The position numbers and the translations under genes are program-made. The notes under the pieces were generated by a model, which was not told the DNA's origin, searched no databases, and worked only from the letters and a program-made list of their open reading frames with translations. Below are positions 8,601 through 18,573 of a DNA stretch of 64,000 nucleotides, piece after piece. The DNA comes from Arcobacter sp. CECT 8985 (GTDB lineage Bacteria; Campylobacterota; Campylobacteria; Campylobacterales; Arcobacteraceae), in contig NZ_PDKC01000003.1 of the NCBI RefSeq assembly GCF_004116495.1, positions 62,001-126,000 on the forward strand. Reading direction: 5' to 3'. Numbering within the stretch: the stretch's first letter is position 1; every line of letters starts with the position of its first letter.

Positions 8601-9716
8601 TCAAGGTTTAACTGAAATTGGTAATTCTTTTACATATACTAAATCTAAATTTTTTAATAGTGGTTTTGAATCATTAAGAACTTTAAGAGTTATAGAGTGT
8701 GGATGTCCAATTGCAATTGCATATCCAGTTTTTTTAGCAATTCTAATAGCTTTTTTTAATTGATTTTGAATGTAGTCAAATTTTTGTTTATTATCTAGAA
8801 AAATATTTCTTGAGATATAAGGCATATCATATTTTTTTGCATATTTTTTTGCAACAGTTTTTGCTGTTGTTCTACTATCTACAAATAAAAAGTTATACTC
8901 TTTTAATGCTTTAAATAAATAGTCCATACTTTTATCATTTGATGTAAATTTACTTCCCGTATGATTATTTGTATATTCTGCATTTGGGTACCAATGTCTT
9001 AACTGCTTAACTCTATTTTCAATTTTTTTAAAAGAATCTCCTACATGTAATGTATGCTCTTCTTCAAATTTGAAAGATTGTGCTTGCATTGGAAAGTGAA
9101 TTATATAAAATGGTAAATTTTGTGCAATTTTTGCTGAGTCTGGATGATGTTTTGTTGGAGGTAAAAAAGACATAGTAATTTTATAACCAATTTTTTTGAT
9201 TGCTTTTACTTGTCTTTGAAGTGTTACGTCATCAATTATAATTGCAAGTTTTGGTTTATTATTCTCTATTTTCTTAGGAAATACCGCAACTTCTTTATTA
9301 TTAGTTTGTTTTTTATCTTCTTTTTGTTCTTTAGATTTTGATATCTTTTTGTCTTCTTTGTTATTTTTATGAACATACTCTTTTTCAAATTCATCTGTAT
9401 ATTCTTCATATTTTACATTATTATCTTTTGCACTATCCATAAAGTATTCATTTAATTTTTTATTTGCATAGTTATTTAGATCGACATCTTTTTTAATTGA
9501 ATGCTCTTTTTTCTGTACATGTTTTTTTGTATCAATTTTGTTTGGTTCATTTAGAATAAAAAAGTAACTTAGTATAGAAATTACTAGTGAAAGTATTAAT
9601 ATAACTAAAACAAGATTGATTAATTTTAATTTTTGATTGTTGCTTTTAGAATTTTTCTGCTGTGTCTTAGTTTTTTTTTGTTTAGTTTTATTAGTTGTAG
9701 TTTTTCTTTTTGCCAT
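8601..9716 (-). CDS. Divergent polysaccharide deacetylase family protein
   Basis: A 371-residue protein with a lysine-rich cytoplasmic tail, one membrane anchor at about residues 32-53 (LVLVILILSLVISILSYFF), a charged linker to about 150, and then a divergent polysaccharide deacetylase domain (DUF610/YibQ type). Catalytic-fold landmarks are KLAIIIDDVTLQ, ITMSFLPPTKHHPDSA, YIIHFPMQA, TNNHTGSKFTSN, FVDSRTTAKTVA and AIAIGHPHSITLKVL. It is predicted to act in the periplasm on cell-wall or other polysaccharide, but the family's substrate is not established. It lies between ilvC and dprA in the same direction, downstream of the ilvC hairpin, a conserved order in this phylum. Confidence 0.88.
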   Translation of the reverse strand: MAKRKTTTNKTKQKKTKTQQKNSKSNNQKLKLINLVLVILILSLVISILSYFFILNEPNKIDTKKHVQKKEHSIKKDVDLNNYANKKLNEYFMDSAKDNNVKYEEYTDEFEKEYVHKNNKEDKKISKSKEQKEDKKQTNNKEVAVFPKKIENNKPKLAIIIDDVTLQRQVKAIKKIGYKITMSFLPPTKHHPDSAKIAQNLPFYIIHFPMQAQSFKFEEEHTLHVGDSFKKIENRVKQLRHWYPNAEYTNNHTGSKFTSNDKSMDYLFKALKEYNFLFVDSRTTAKTVAKKYAKKYDMPYISRNIFLDNKQKFDYIQNQLKKAIRIAKKTGYAIAIGHPHSITLKVLNDSKPLLKNLDLVYVKELPISVKP

Positions 9717-9733
9717 ATATTATAATTTCATGT

Positions 9734-9756
9734 AAAACAAGGGGAAACCCTTGTTT

Positions 9757-9757
<1 letters not shown>
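9734..9757 (-). terminator. Hairpin directly after ilvC
   Basis: A 10-bp perfect stem AAAACAAGGG/CCCTTGTTTT with a 4-nt loop touches the ilvC stop codon. Read leftward it is followed by only a short T-run, so it may be a partial terminator that lowers readthrough into the deacetylase and dprA. Confidence 0.65.
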
Positions 9758-10818
<1,061 letters not shown>

Positions 10819-10948
10819 CTAATGTTTCTAAAATTTAAGTAATAGATTGACAACCAAACAGATGTATATAATTTATGGTATAGTATCAATTAAAAAAGTT
10901 AAAATTTTTTTAGATAATATTATAAAAGAATAATACCAAGGAATAATT

Positions 10949-12802
10949 TTGTACAAAAAACTATTTGAAAAGATTATAAAAAAACAAGAAAATTTTTCGA
11001 AAGAAGAGATTGACCTAATTAATAGTTTAATAAAAAAAGATGTAATTTTTAAACAAGAAAAATATTATGAAATTAATTCAAAATTTAGAGTAGGTACTTT
11101 AAGTTTTGAAAAAAAATATGCATTATTAAATGACTTAGCTAATGAACATAAAAGCATAAAATTAGAATTTGAACATCTAAATGGAGCTTATGATGGTGAT
11201 TTTGTCATTGCAAAAAGAGTTTTCAATCCAAGAAGTAGAATTAAAGCTAAGATAGTTGAAGTATTTAATGATAAGAAAAAACAGCTATTAGTTTATGTTA
11301 AAGATAATATTTTTTATACTGTAAAAGAGAATATTGAATTAAGTTTTAAATTAAAAGAAAAATTTGAGGATGGCGATGTTTTAGTAGTTGATTCAAATAG
11401 TTTAGAACTAATAAAAAAAGTTGGTAATTTAACAGATCCTAAAATTGATGAATATATAAGTTTATATTTATATAAAGAGTTGATTAGATTAGAAAAAGAG
11501 ATTGATGTTGATGCAAAAATGGATGATAAAAATCCAAGAGTTGATTTAACACATTTGAATTTTTGTACAATTGATCCAGCAAGTGCAAAAGATCATGATG
11601 ATGCAATTTATTATGATGAAAAAAATGAAGTTTTATATGTTGCAATTGCAGATGTATCTTATTTTGTAAAGGAAAATTCACCTTTAGATAAATTGGCTTT
11701 TATAAAATCAAGTTCAATATATTTACCTTCAAAAGTTTTACCAATGTTACCAAGAAAATTGAGTGAAGATATGTGCTCTTTAAGAGAGAATGAAAAAAGA
11801 TATGCTTATGTTTTTGAATTGCATTTGGATATTAAAAATTTTGGTATTAAAAAATCAAAACTTTATGAAGCAATTATTGAATCAAAAAGAAAATTTTCAT
11901 ATGGAAGAATTGATAGAGTTTTAGAAAATAAATATGACACATGTACTGACTTGGAAAAAGAGCTATTTATTTCTATTGAAGAACTTTATAAAGTTACAAA
12001 AGCCTATAGAAAAAATAGATTGAAAAAAGGGTATGATTTTAGAACTAGTGAATTAAGATTAAAACTTACAAACAACAGTGAAATTGATTCAATTACACAA
12101 GAACACTCTACTTCATCTCACCAACTAGTTGAAGAGTGTATGCTTTTAGCAAATATAGAAGCTAGTAAAAAAGTAAATACTGTTGGAATTTTTAGAGTTC
12201 ATGATGAACCTGCTTTTAAAGCAATATCAAAATTAGTTGATGAAGTAAATATGTTAGGTGTTAGTGTAAAACTTCAATCAGATGTTCATGATACAATTAC
12301 TCATATTCAAGAAAAAGCAAGACAAACTACTCTTTCAAAAGAGATTGATGAACTTATAATTCATTCACAAACACAAGCAAAATACTCATCGAGAAATTCT
12401 GGACATTTTGGTTTAGGATTTGATTCATATTCACATTTTACAAGTCCAATTAGAAGATACTCTGATCTAGTTTTACATAGAATGTTGAAATCTAAACAAA
12501 CACCAAGTAATATTGATGATATTTGTGAACATATCTCTATTCAAGAAAGAAAAATAGATCAATTAGTTTGGGATTTTGAAGATAGAAAATATGCAAGATG
12601 GGCCCAAAAGAATATTGGAATTGAATTAAAAGCTGAAGTAATTGATGAACAACGAGGTATAGCAAAAGTTTATCATAAAATTCCAGGGATGAAATTACTT
12701 TTAGAAAATTATAAAGCACAAACTTTATATAGTAAATTAAAAGTAATTATTAAATCAGCAGATGTTGTAACTAAACAAATTGTTGCATCAATTAAATATT
12801 GA
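10949..12802 (+). CDS. rnr: Ribonuclease R (RNase II/R family exoribonuclease)
   Basis: A processive 3'-5' exoribonuclease that degrades structured RNA. The 617-residue protein has cold-shock-like N-terminal domains and then the RNB catalytic domain. The metal-binding signature FCTIDPASAKDHDDAIYY is at about 206-223. Further motifs are YLPSKVLPMLPRKLSEDMCSL, EECMLLANIEASK, FRVHDEP and HFGLGFDSYSHFTSPIRRYSDL. The final S1-like segment is short. The start is a TTG at 10949, supported by AAGGA six bases upstream and by the absence of a better in-frame ATG. Its 3' end overlaps the convergent fliW by 11 nt. holA lies just beyond fliW, as in Campylobacter apart from the fliW insertion. Confidence 0.94.
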   Translation: MYKKLFEKIIKKQENFSKEEIDLINSLIKKDVIFKQEKYYEINSKFRVGTLSFEKKYALLNDLANEHKSIKLEFEHLNGAYDGDFVIAKRVFNPRSRIKAKIVEVFNDKKKQLLVYVKDNIFYTVKENIELSFKLKEKFEDGDVLVVDSNSLELIKKVGNLTDPKIDEYISLYLYKELIRLEKEIDVDAKMDDKNPRVDLTHLNFCTIDPASAKDHDDAIYYDEKNEVLYVAIADVSYFVKENSPLDKLAFIKSSSIYLPSKVLPMLPRKLSEDMCSLRENEKRYAYVFELHLDIKNFGIKKSKLYEAIIESKRKFSYGRIDRVLENKYDTCTDLEKELFISIEELYKVTKAYRKNRLKKGYDFRTSELRLKLTNNSEIDSITQEHSTSSHQLVEECMLLANIEASKKVNTVGIFRVHDEPAFKAISKLVDEVNMLGVSVKLQSDVHDTITHIQEKARQTTLSKEIDELIIHSQTQAKYSSRNSGHFGLGFDSYSHFTSPIRRYSDLVLHRMLKSKQTPSNIDDICEHISIQERKIDQLVWDFEDRKYARWAQKNIGIELKAEVIDEQRGIAKVYHKIPGMKLLLENYKAQTLYSKLKVIIKSADVVTKQIVASIKY

Positions 12803-13175
12803 TTTTCCCAAGAGTATCATATAAATAGTTTGAACTATTAATAATACATTGTCCCATTAGTTTTTTATCTTCATTTATAATAATTGGGGCACTTAAGTTT
12901 ACGAGTGAATCTGAAACAGGATTGTTTATTAATATAGTATAATATATAGATATTTTTGTTTTTTCCGTAATTTGAAGTTTTCTTAAATCTTCATCATTAA
13001 TATCAATATCAAAACTTGCAACAGAGTTAGAAGATAATAAATACATATTTGTATCTTCTTTTCTATCCATTTCTAATATATAGTAGTTATTATCTAGTTG
13101 TTTTATATTCATCTTGTTTTTGTCATTAAAACCTAAAATAGGTACTTTTACTTCATACAAGATATAACCTTTCAT
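12792..13175 (-). CDS. fliW: Flagellar assembly factor FliW
   Basis: FliW binds and antagonises the translational repressor CsrA and binds flagellin, coupling flagellin mRNA translation to flagellum assembly. The 127-residue product fits the family length. It has the FliW pattern VKVPILGFNDK near the start and NLSAPIIINEDKKLMGQCIIN near the end. The N-terminus is more divergent than in Campylobacter FliW, and the middle is poorly conserved. It is a lone gene between rnr and holA, convergent with rnr (11-nt overlap). No csrA or flagellin gene lies in the window. Confidence 0.85.
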   Translation of the reverse strand: MKGYILYEVKVPILGFNDKNKMNIKQLDNNYYILEMDRKEDTNMYLLSSNSVASFDIDINDEDLRKLQITEKTKISIYYTILINNPVSDSLVNLSAPIIINEDKKLMGQCIINSSNYLYDTLGKINI

Positions 13176-13225
13176 TATTATTACGAATTTCGAGCCATTT
13201 TATTAAAAAATAACTTAATATTAAG

Positions 13226-13237
13226 TATTATATCTAA
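13226..13237 (+). promoter_or_regulatory. -10 box of holA, likely leaderless
   Basis: TATTAT at 13226-13231 puts the predicted start at about 13238, which is the A of the holA ATG. No Shine-Dalgarno sequence precedes the ATG, consistent with a leaderless mRNA. Confidence 0.5.
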
Positions 13238-14218
13238 ATGTATAAAAAAGAATTTGATAACTTACTAAACCAAAATAAAAAGTTTGATGCATACATGTTT
13301 TATGGGCAATCAACTTTCCTTATAGATTATTATACTAATTTAGTTGCAACTAGTATTGCATCTAAAGAAGATATTCAAAGAATCTATTATGATGATTATA
13401 ATTTTAAGTATATCAAAGACCAATTATTGCAATCTTCATTATTCTCTTCAAATAACTTGATAATAGTAAGAATTGAAAAAAAGCTTCCTAAAAATGAAGT
13501 CACAGAATTAATTAATGCTTGTAATATAAACCCAGATTCTACAATTATCTTCTCTTGTATTGGGGATAGTGATTTTAAAACTATGGGATCATATTTTACT
13601 ACAAAAACTAACTCTGTTAGTGTAAGAATGTTTGCTCCTTTTACTAATGAAGCAATTAAACTTTTAGAAAGCCAAGCAAGAAAAATAGATTTACAAATAG
13701 ATGTTTCTGCATTAAATCATCTATTTTTTATGCATAGACAAGATTTAAGTTTATGTTTTAATGATTTAAGTAAATTAGCTATTTTAAATAAACGAGTTAC
13801 AACAACACTTGTAAACTCTCATTGTTTTGGTATTGGAAATGTATCATTTGAAGATTTTTTAAATGATTTAATTTTAGGAAATGATATTTCAGATGAACTT
13901 CAAATTCTTTTAGAAGAGGGAATGAATGAAATATATCTATTAACACAGATTACTTCTTTTGTTCAACAATTATTTATGATTAGTGCATATACAAGATCTT
14001 TTGGTACACCTAATGCAAAAGAAATTTTAGGTTTTGTGCCACCTAAAAATATTTGGGAAAAGAAAGCAAAATTAGCAATATCAATTAAACCTGAAACTTT
14101 TCAAGAAATGTTTGAATTTTTGTTAAATTTAGAGTTAGAAATAAAATCTACGAAAATTAATAAACAAAATCTATTTTTACAAGCAAGTCTAAGAAAATTC
14201 ACAGTTATGTTTAGATAA
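13238..14218 (+). CDS. holA: DNA polymerase III subunit delta
   Basis: The delta subunit of the clamp loader, which opens the beta sliding clamp. The 326-residue product shows the expected divergent AAA+-like layout: an N-terminal KFDAYMFYGQSTFLIDYY segment, ..SSLFSSNNLIIVRIEKKLP.., and a helical collar domain at the C-terminus (LNLELEIKSTKINKQNLFLQASLRKF). Campylobacterotal HolA proteins are poorly conserved, so the call rests on this pattern and on synteny with rnr. No ribosome site is present and the -10 box sits 6 nt upstream of the ATG. rpsF follows 73 nt later. Confidence 0.85.
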   Translation: MYKKEFDNLLNQNKKFDAYMFYGQSTFLIDYYTNLVATSIASKEDIQRIYYDDYNFKYIKDQLLQSSLFSSNNLIIVRIEKKLPKNEVTELINACNINPDSTIIFSCIGDSDFKTMGSYFTTKTNSVSVRMFAPFTNEAIKLLESQARKIDLQIDVSALNHLFFMHRQDLSLCFNDLSKLAILNKRVTTTLVNSHCFGIGNVSFEDFLNDLILGNDISDELQILLEEGMNEIYLLTQITSFVQQLFMISAYTRSFGTPNAKEILGFVPPKNIWEKKAKLAISIKPETFQEMFEFLLNLELEIKSTKINKQNLFLQASLRKFTVMFR

Positions 14219-14291
14219 AATCACGAACTTTACAAAAATTCCTTGCTGATATTTATGTAAAGATACCGGCATACACTATAAGGAGAAATTA

Positions 14292-14645
14292 ATGTCAAAA
14301 TTAAAACATTATGAAACAATGTTTATTTTAAAGCCAACTCTTACTGAAGAAGAGACTAAGGCTCAAATCGAATTAGTTAAAGCTAATATCGAAAAAAATG
14401 GTGGTGAAGTAACATCTTTTGATGATATGGGAACTAGACAATTAGCTTATGAAATTGAAAAAAATAAAAGAGGTTATTACTTCGTAATTTATTTTAAAGC
14501 TCCTGCTAATGCAATCTTAGAATTAGAAAGAAACTACAGAATCAATGAACAAATCTTAAGATTTATTTTCATTAAATATGAAAGCAAAAAAGAGATTAGT
14601 GCATGGACTAAAATGAGTGATGAGGCAGCTAAAAAAGCTAACTAA
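14292..14645 (+). CDS. rpsF: 30S ribosomal protein S6
   Basis: S6 binds the central domain of 16S rRNA together with S18. The 117-residue product has the S6 features [43 protein letters not shown] and [20 protein letters not shown] strong AAGGAGAAAT site precedes the ATG. It heads the conserved rpsF-ssb-rpsR operon with gaps of 23 and 16 nt. The 73-nt leader could hold an S6:S18 autoregulatory element, but I could not fold one convincingly. Confidence 0.97.
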   Translation: MSKLKHYETMFILKPTLTEEETKAQIELVKANIEKNGGEVTSFDDMGTRQLAYEIEKNKRGYYFVIYFKAPANAILELERNYRINEQILRFIFIKYESKKEISAWTKMSDEAAKKAN

Positions 14646-14668
14646 TTAAGTTAACAAGGACCTTTTAA

Positions 14669-15217
14669 ATGTATAATAAAATAGTAATGGTAGGAAACCT
14701 AACAAGAGATATAGAACTTAGATATTTACCAAGTGGAGCAGCAATAGCTAAATCTGCAATTGCTACTAGTTATAAGTATAAAACTTCAACTGGAGAGCAA
14801 AAAGACGAAGTATGTTTTCTAGATTTTAATATCTTTGGTAGGTCTGGTGAAGTTGCTAATCAATACTTAAGAAAAGGTTCAAAAGTTTTATTAGAAGGAA
14901 GACTTGTATTAGAGCAGTGGACAGCACAAGATGGAACTAACAGAAGTAAACACTCTTTAAGAGTTGATACTATGAAAATGTTAGATAGTAAATCTGATTC
15001 ACAATCTATGCAAAATAATGATAGTGGATATAATAACTATAATAATAACAATAACAATGGTTATTCTCAACCACAACAAAATCAATATAATGCACCTTCT
15101 AATCCTCAAAACGAGTATGGTCAAAAGAATAATTATGGTGGTATGAATACTCAAGCACAAGCACCTGAGCATAAAATACCTGAAATAGATATTGATGAAG
15201 ACGAAATACCTTTCTAG
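14669..15217 (+). CDS. ssb: Single-stranded DNA-binding protein
   Basis: SSB protects single-stranded DNA and recruits repair and replication partners. The N-terminal OB-fold spans about residues 1-110 (MYNKIVMVGNLTRDIELRYLP, FLDFNIFGRSGEVANQYLRKGSKVLLEGRL). An Asn/Gln/Tyr-rich flexible linker of about 50 residues follows. The acidic interaction tip is EIDIDEDEIPF, matching the classical DDDIPF-type end. It lies between rpsF and rpsR with AAGGA before the ATG. The poly-Asn stretch is encoded by an AAT/AAC-rich tract that could slip during replication. Confidence 0.97.
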   Translation: MYNKIVMVGNLTRDIELRYLPSGAAIAKSAIATSYKYKTSTGEQKDEVCFLDFNIFGRSGEVANQYLRKGSKVLLEGRLVLEQWTAQDGTNRSKHSLRVDTMKMLDSKSDSQSMQNNDSGYNNYNNNNNNGYSQPQQNQYNAPSNPQNEYGQKNNYGGMNTQAQAPEHKIPEIDIDEDEIPF

Positions 15218-15233
15218 AAAATAAGGATAAAAA

Positions 15234-15491
15234 ATGGCAGAAAAAAGAAAATACGGAAAAAAATATTGTAAATATACTGAGATGAAAATTGATTTCATTG
15301 ATTATAAAAACACTGATTTATTAAAGTTATCAATGAGTGAAAGAGGTAAAATTATGCCTAGAAGACTTACAGGTAACTCTAAAAATGCTCAAGAAATGGT
15401 TGAAAAAGCTATTAAAAGAGCTAGACACATGGCATTAGTTCCATATATTGTTGATACTAAAAACGTTACTGATCCAGCACACATTAAATAG
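15234..15491 (+). CDS. rpsR: 30S ribosomal protein S18
   Basis: S18 pairs with S6 on the ribosome platform. The 85-residue product has the S18 core [22 protein letters not shown] and then [27 protein letters not shown], a normal length. AAGGAT lies before the ATG, 16 nt after ssb. It is the last gene of the rpsF-ssb-rpsR operon and is followed at once by a bidirectional terminator. Confidence 0.97.
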   Translation: MAEKRKYGKKYCKYTEMKIDFIDYKNTDLLKLSMSERGKIMPRRLTGNSKNAQEMVEKAIKRARHMALVPYIVDTKNVTDPAHIK

Positions 15492-15507
15492 TCTGAGATT
15501 TGATAAT

Positions 15508-15543
15508 AAAAAAGGGAAGAAGTTTAACTTCTTCCCTTTTTTT
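15508..15543. terminator. Bidirectional terminator between rpsR and cysS
   Basis: The near-perfect palindrome GGGAAGAAG...CTTCTTCCC (514-536 within 15 kb) is flanked by six A on the left and seven T on the right. It gives a strong intrinsic terminator for rpsR rightward and a usable one for cysS leftward. Confidence 0.9.
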
Positions 15544-15569
15544 ATGCTTAATCAAAAGAAATTATAAAA

Positions 15570-16976
15570 TTATAATTTCTCCCAAACTACGCCATTTGGT
15601 GTATCCATAATCGAAATATCAAGTTGTTTTAATTCATCTCTTAAAGCATCAGCTTTTTCAAACTCTTTATTTTTTTTAGCTTCTACTCTTTTATTAATTA
15701 ACTCTTCAATATGTTTTATTTGTTCATCTGAAATACCAAATTGGAAATATTTATAAGCATCTTGAGTTGCAATTCCTAAAATATCTTCAATAAATTCTAA
15801 ATTAGCAACAAGCTCTTTTTTAAAAGCTTTATTCTTAGGTTCATTATTTAATGTTTCATTTGCTTTATTTATCATTTCATCAATTATTGAAAGGGCAATA
15901 GAAGTGTTTAAATCATCATTTAATGCATTTAATAGCTCTTCTTTAAAATCTTTATTAACAGCAGATTTACCAAGTCCATAAACTCTTTTTTTTACTCTAT
16001 AGATTTTATCTAATCTTCTTTTACTTGCTTGTAAATCTTCTTCATTAAAATTAAAGTTTGCTCTATAGTGTGCACTTAATAAATAAAATCTTATAACTTC
16101 TCCACTATAAGATTTTAGAACATCTTTTAAGAAAAATGAATTTCCTAAAGATTTACTCATTTTCTCACCATTAATATTTACAAAACCATTGTGAATCCAA
16201 TATTTTGCTAGGTGTTGATGTGTTGCACATCTAGTTTGAGCTGCTTCATTTTCATGATGTGGAAATTGTAAATCTGCTCCACCACCATGGATATCTATTG
16301 CATACTCTTTATCTTTGTATGCTAGATGTTCATTTATCATTGCACTACACTCAATATGCCAACCTGGTCTTCCTTTTCCAAAAGCAGCTTCATAGGCTAC
16401 TTCATTTTCATCTTTTTGAAATTTCCAAAGTGCAAAATCATTTGAGTTTCTTTTTTCACTATTTGCTTCAACTCTAGCTTGTGAATTTTCATCACTTGCT
16501 CTATGACTTATATTTCCATACTCACTATCTTTTGATGTATCAAAATATACTCCATCACTAATAACATATGCGATGTCTTTTTCTCTTAAGTTTTCAATCA
16601 TATCAATCATAACTTTTAAGTTTTGTGTTGCTTTTGGTTCTAATGTATTATTTAAGACATTTAATGCATTCATGTCCTTTTTATATGAATCAATATAAAA
16701 AGTAGTTATCTCTTCTAAAGATTTGCCAGTTTCTTTCATTTTTTTTATGATTTTATCATCAATATCAGTAAAGTTTTTTGTCATAGTGACATTGTAGTTA
16801 TTTGCTTTTAAAACCCTATGCAATAAGTCAAAGGCAATTGCACTTCTTGCATGACCCAAGTGTGCATCATCATACACTGTTGGGCCACATACATATATTT
16901 TTACATCATTATTAAAAATTGGTTCAAAAGCTAATTTTTCTTTTTTTACAGAGTCAAATAGATGTAAAGTTTTCAT
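15570..16976 (-). CDS. cysS: Cysteine--tRNA ligase
   Basis: A class I aminoacyl-tRNA synthetase charging tRNA-Cys. The 468-residue enzyme has the HIGH-type motif VCGPTVYDDAHLGHARS, the KMSKS motif NGEKMSKSLGN, and zinc ligands within GWHIECSAM and FPHHENEAAQ. The C-terminal anticodon-binding helices carry VEAKKNKEFEKADALRDEL. The start codon overlaps the nusA stop by one base, so the two are translationally coupled. It is followed by the terminator shared with rpsR. Confidence 0.97.
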   Translation of the reverse strand: MKTLHLFDSVKKEKLAFEPIFNNDVKIYVCGPTVYDDAHLGHARSAIAFDLLHRVLKANNYNVTMTKNFTDIDDKIIKKMKETGKSLEEITTFYIDSYKKDMNALNVLNNTLEPKATQNLKVMIDMIENLREKDIAYVISDGVYFDTSKDSEYGNISHRASDENSQARVEANSEKRNSNDFALWKFQKDENEVAYEAAFGKGRPGWHIECSAMINEHLAYKDKEYAIDIHGGGADLQFPHHENEAAQTRCATHQHLAKYWIHNGFVNINGEKMSKSLGNSFFLKDVLKSYSGEVIRFYLLSAHYRANFNFNEEDLQASKRRLDKIYRVKKRVYGLGKSAVNKDFKEELLNALNDDLNTSIALSIIDEMINKANETLNNEPKNKAFKKELVANLEFIEDILGIATQDAYKYFQFGISDEQIKHIEELINKRVEAKKNKEFEKADALRDELKQLDISIMDTPNGVVWEKL

Positions 16977-18160
16977 TATTTAAATAGTGCCTCTAAATCT
17001 TTTGTATCTGCAACTTTTTCTTCTTTTTTATCATCATCATTTGATGCAAAACTTGAAGATAATGTATTAGTTGCTTCTATTTCATTTAGTTCTATATCAG
17101 TTTTTGTAAGCATTGATGCTAATCTGATATTTAATCCAGATTTCCCAATTGCTTTTGATTTTTGATCACTTGGAATAGTAACAGTTGCTTTTGCATTTCT
17201 ACCATAACTACCTTCTCTATCAATTACAACACTTTTTATAATTGCTGGAGATAAAGCTCTTGATAAAAACATTTCTGGAACAGTTGAGTACTCAACGCAG
17301 TCAATACTCTCACCATTTAATTCTCTACTAACAGATGATATTCTTACACCTTTTACACCAACAACTGAACCAATTGGGTCAATGTTTGGTTCTATTGTAG
17401 ATAGTGCAATTTTTGCTCTACTACCTGGAATTCTTGCACTGGCTTCAATTGTGATTCTTTCATCTTTAATTTCTGGAACTTCAAGTGCTAATAGTGCTTC
17501 TAGGAATTTTGGAGATGTTCTTGAAATCTCAATGATTAATCCCAAAGACTTATCAATTTTTACTGCTTTTACAACTGCTTTTAGATTGTCTCCAATTCTG
17601 AAAAACTCACCTTTGATTCTATTTTTTCTTGGTAAGATAGCTTTAACTTCACCAATCTCAATAAAAGTATTTTCAGCTCTATCGATTCTAGTTACAGAAC
17701 CATTTACTATTTTTCCAATTTTATTTTTATATTTTGATACAAGGTTTTCTTCAATAAATCTTTGAATTTTATACTCAAAATTATTATGTAAAATAGTTGC
17801 TGCATTTCTACCCATATTTTCGAATTCTAAGTCATAATTAACACTATCACCAATTTCTAAATCTGGATCTATCTCTTTTGCTTCATCAAAAGTGATAAAG
17901 TTTTCAGGGTTAATCAAATTATTATACTCATCTAATGAGTTTCCAGATAATCTCTCATCATCATTTTCTACTACTTCTAATTTTTGAAATAGTTCAAGTT
18001 TTTTATTTACTCTATCGATTTGTGCATCGAAATTTAATGATGGATCTACCATTTTCTCAGCTGTTTTGATTAATGCTTCTTTTAACGCTTGCTCTACGTC
18101 CTCAATTTTTAGACCTTTTTCATAAGCAATTGAGTCTAAAATATCAATAATTTTATCCAT
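16976..18160 (-). CDS. nusA: Transcription termination/antitermination factor NusA
   Basis: NusA binds RNA polymerase and modulates pausing, termination and antitermination. The 394-residue protein has the N-terminal polymerase-binding domain (MDKIIDILDSIAYEKGLKIEDVEQ), an S1 domain (GKIVNGSVTRIDRAENTFIEI) and two KH domains (DPIGSVVGVKGVRISSV and KAIGKSGLNIRLASML). It stops soon after KH2 and lacks the acidic repeats of E. coli NusA, as is common outside gammaproteobacteria. The start ATG follows AAAGGG. It forms a two-gene operon with cysS. Confidence 0.96.
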   Translation of the reverse strand: MDKIIDILDSIAYEKGLKIEDVEQALKEALIKTAEKMVDPSLNFDAQIDRVNKKLELFQKLEVVENDDERLSGNSLDEYNNLINPENFITFDEAKEIDPDLEIGDSVNYDLEFENMGRNAATILHNNFEYKIQRFIEENLVSKYKNKIGKIVNGSVTRIDRAENTFIEIGEVKAILPRKNRIKGEFFRIGDNLKAVVKAVKIDKSLGLIIEISRTSPKFLEALLALEVPEIKDERITIEASARIPGSRAKIALSTIEPNIDPIGSVVGVKGVRISSVSRELNGESIDCVEYSTVPEMFLSRALSPAIIKSVVIDREGSYGRNAKATVTIPSDQKSKAIGKSGLNIRLASMLTKTDIELNEIEATNTLSSSFASNDDDKKEEKVADTKDLEALFK

Positions 18161-18313
18161 TAAAACCCTTTATTATTTGACATTGAAATGTATATTCATG
18201 ATTTTCAATGTTATTGTTAGAGTCATATTATATCTAAAAGTTCTTTTATACAAATTAAAGCCATTTTAAGCTAGAATATATAGCTAATTTAAATGACAAA
18301 AAGGTTTAGGTAT

Positions 18314-18565
18314 ATGGAATTATTATTTGCAAGAAATGAGTTAAATGAAAAACCAAAAAAAGTGCAATTAGAAAAAATTAAAGAAGAGCTATTAAAAGCT
18401 GGTGAAAAAATCTTCTATTTTGATAGAGATAATTCTCATAAAGATATGATGGCATTGGTTGATGCATTAGAAGAAGAAGGGTTTAATGTATATTTTAGAG
18501 AAGTAAAATATGGATTAGCTGATGATGAGTATATGTATGAGGTACATGCACTTTTAATTAAGTAG
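18314..18565 (+). CDS. HP0268-family nuclease-like protein
   Basis: A small protein of 83 residues resembling Helicobacter HP0268, which has been described as a nicking endonuclease/ribonuclease with a Smr-like fold. Shared landmarks are MELLFARN at the start, IFYFDRDNSHKDMMALVDALEEEG in the middle and DEYMYEVHALLIK at the end. The ATG at 18314 is preferred over the upstream in-frame ATG at 18293 because it gives the family N-terminus and has a TTTAGG site. miaB starts 9 nt downstream, the same adjacency as HP0268-HP0269 in Helicobacter. Confidence 0.8.
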   Translation: MELLFARNELNEKPKKVQLEKIKEELLKAGEKIFYFDRDNSHKDMMALVDALEEEGFNVYFREVKYGLADDEYMYEVHALLIK

Positions 18566-18573
18566 GCAAATAT

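Noticed and set aside
14219-14291. S6:S18-binding leader element before rpsF
   Set aside because: I could not form a convincing conserved hairpin by eye, so I did not list it as a feature.
15001-15070. AAT/AAC-rich tract in ssb as a regulatory repeat
   Set aside because: It encodes the Asn-rich linker of SSB in frame and such low-complexity linkers are normal.
15000-15298. Antisense and alternative-frame ORFs such as the one opposite ssb
   Set aside because: These are shadows of real genes. They have low-complexity composition, no ribosome sites and no family resemblance.
16976-18160. NusA truncated at the C-terminus
   Set aside because: Many bacterial NusA proteins end after KH2. The length of 394 residues is normal outside gammaproteobacteria.
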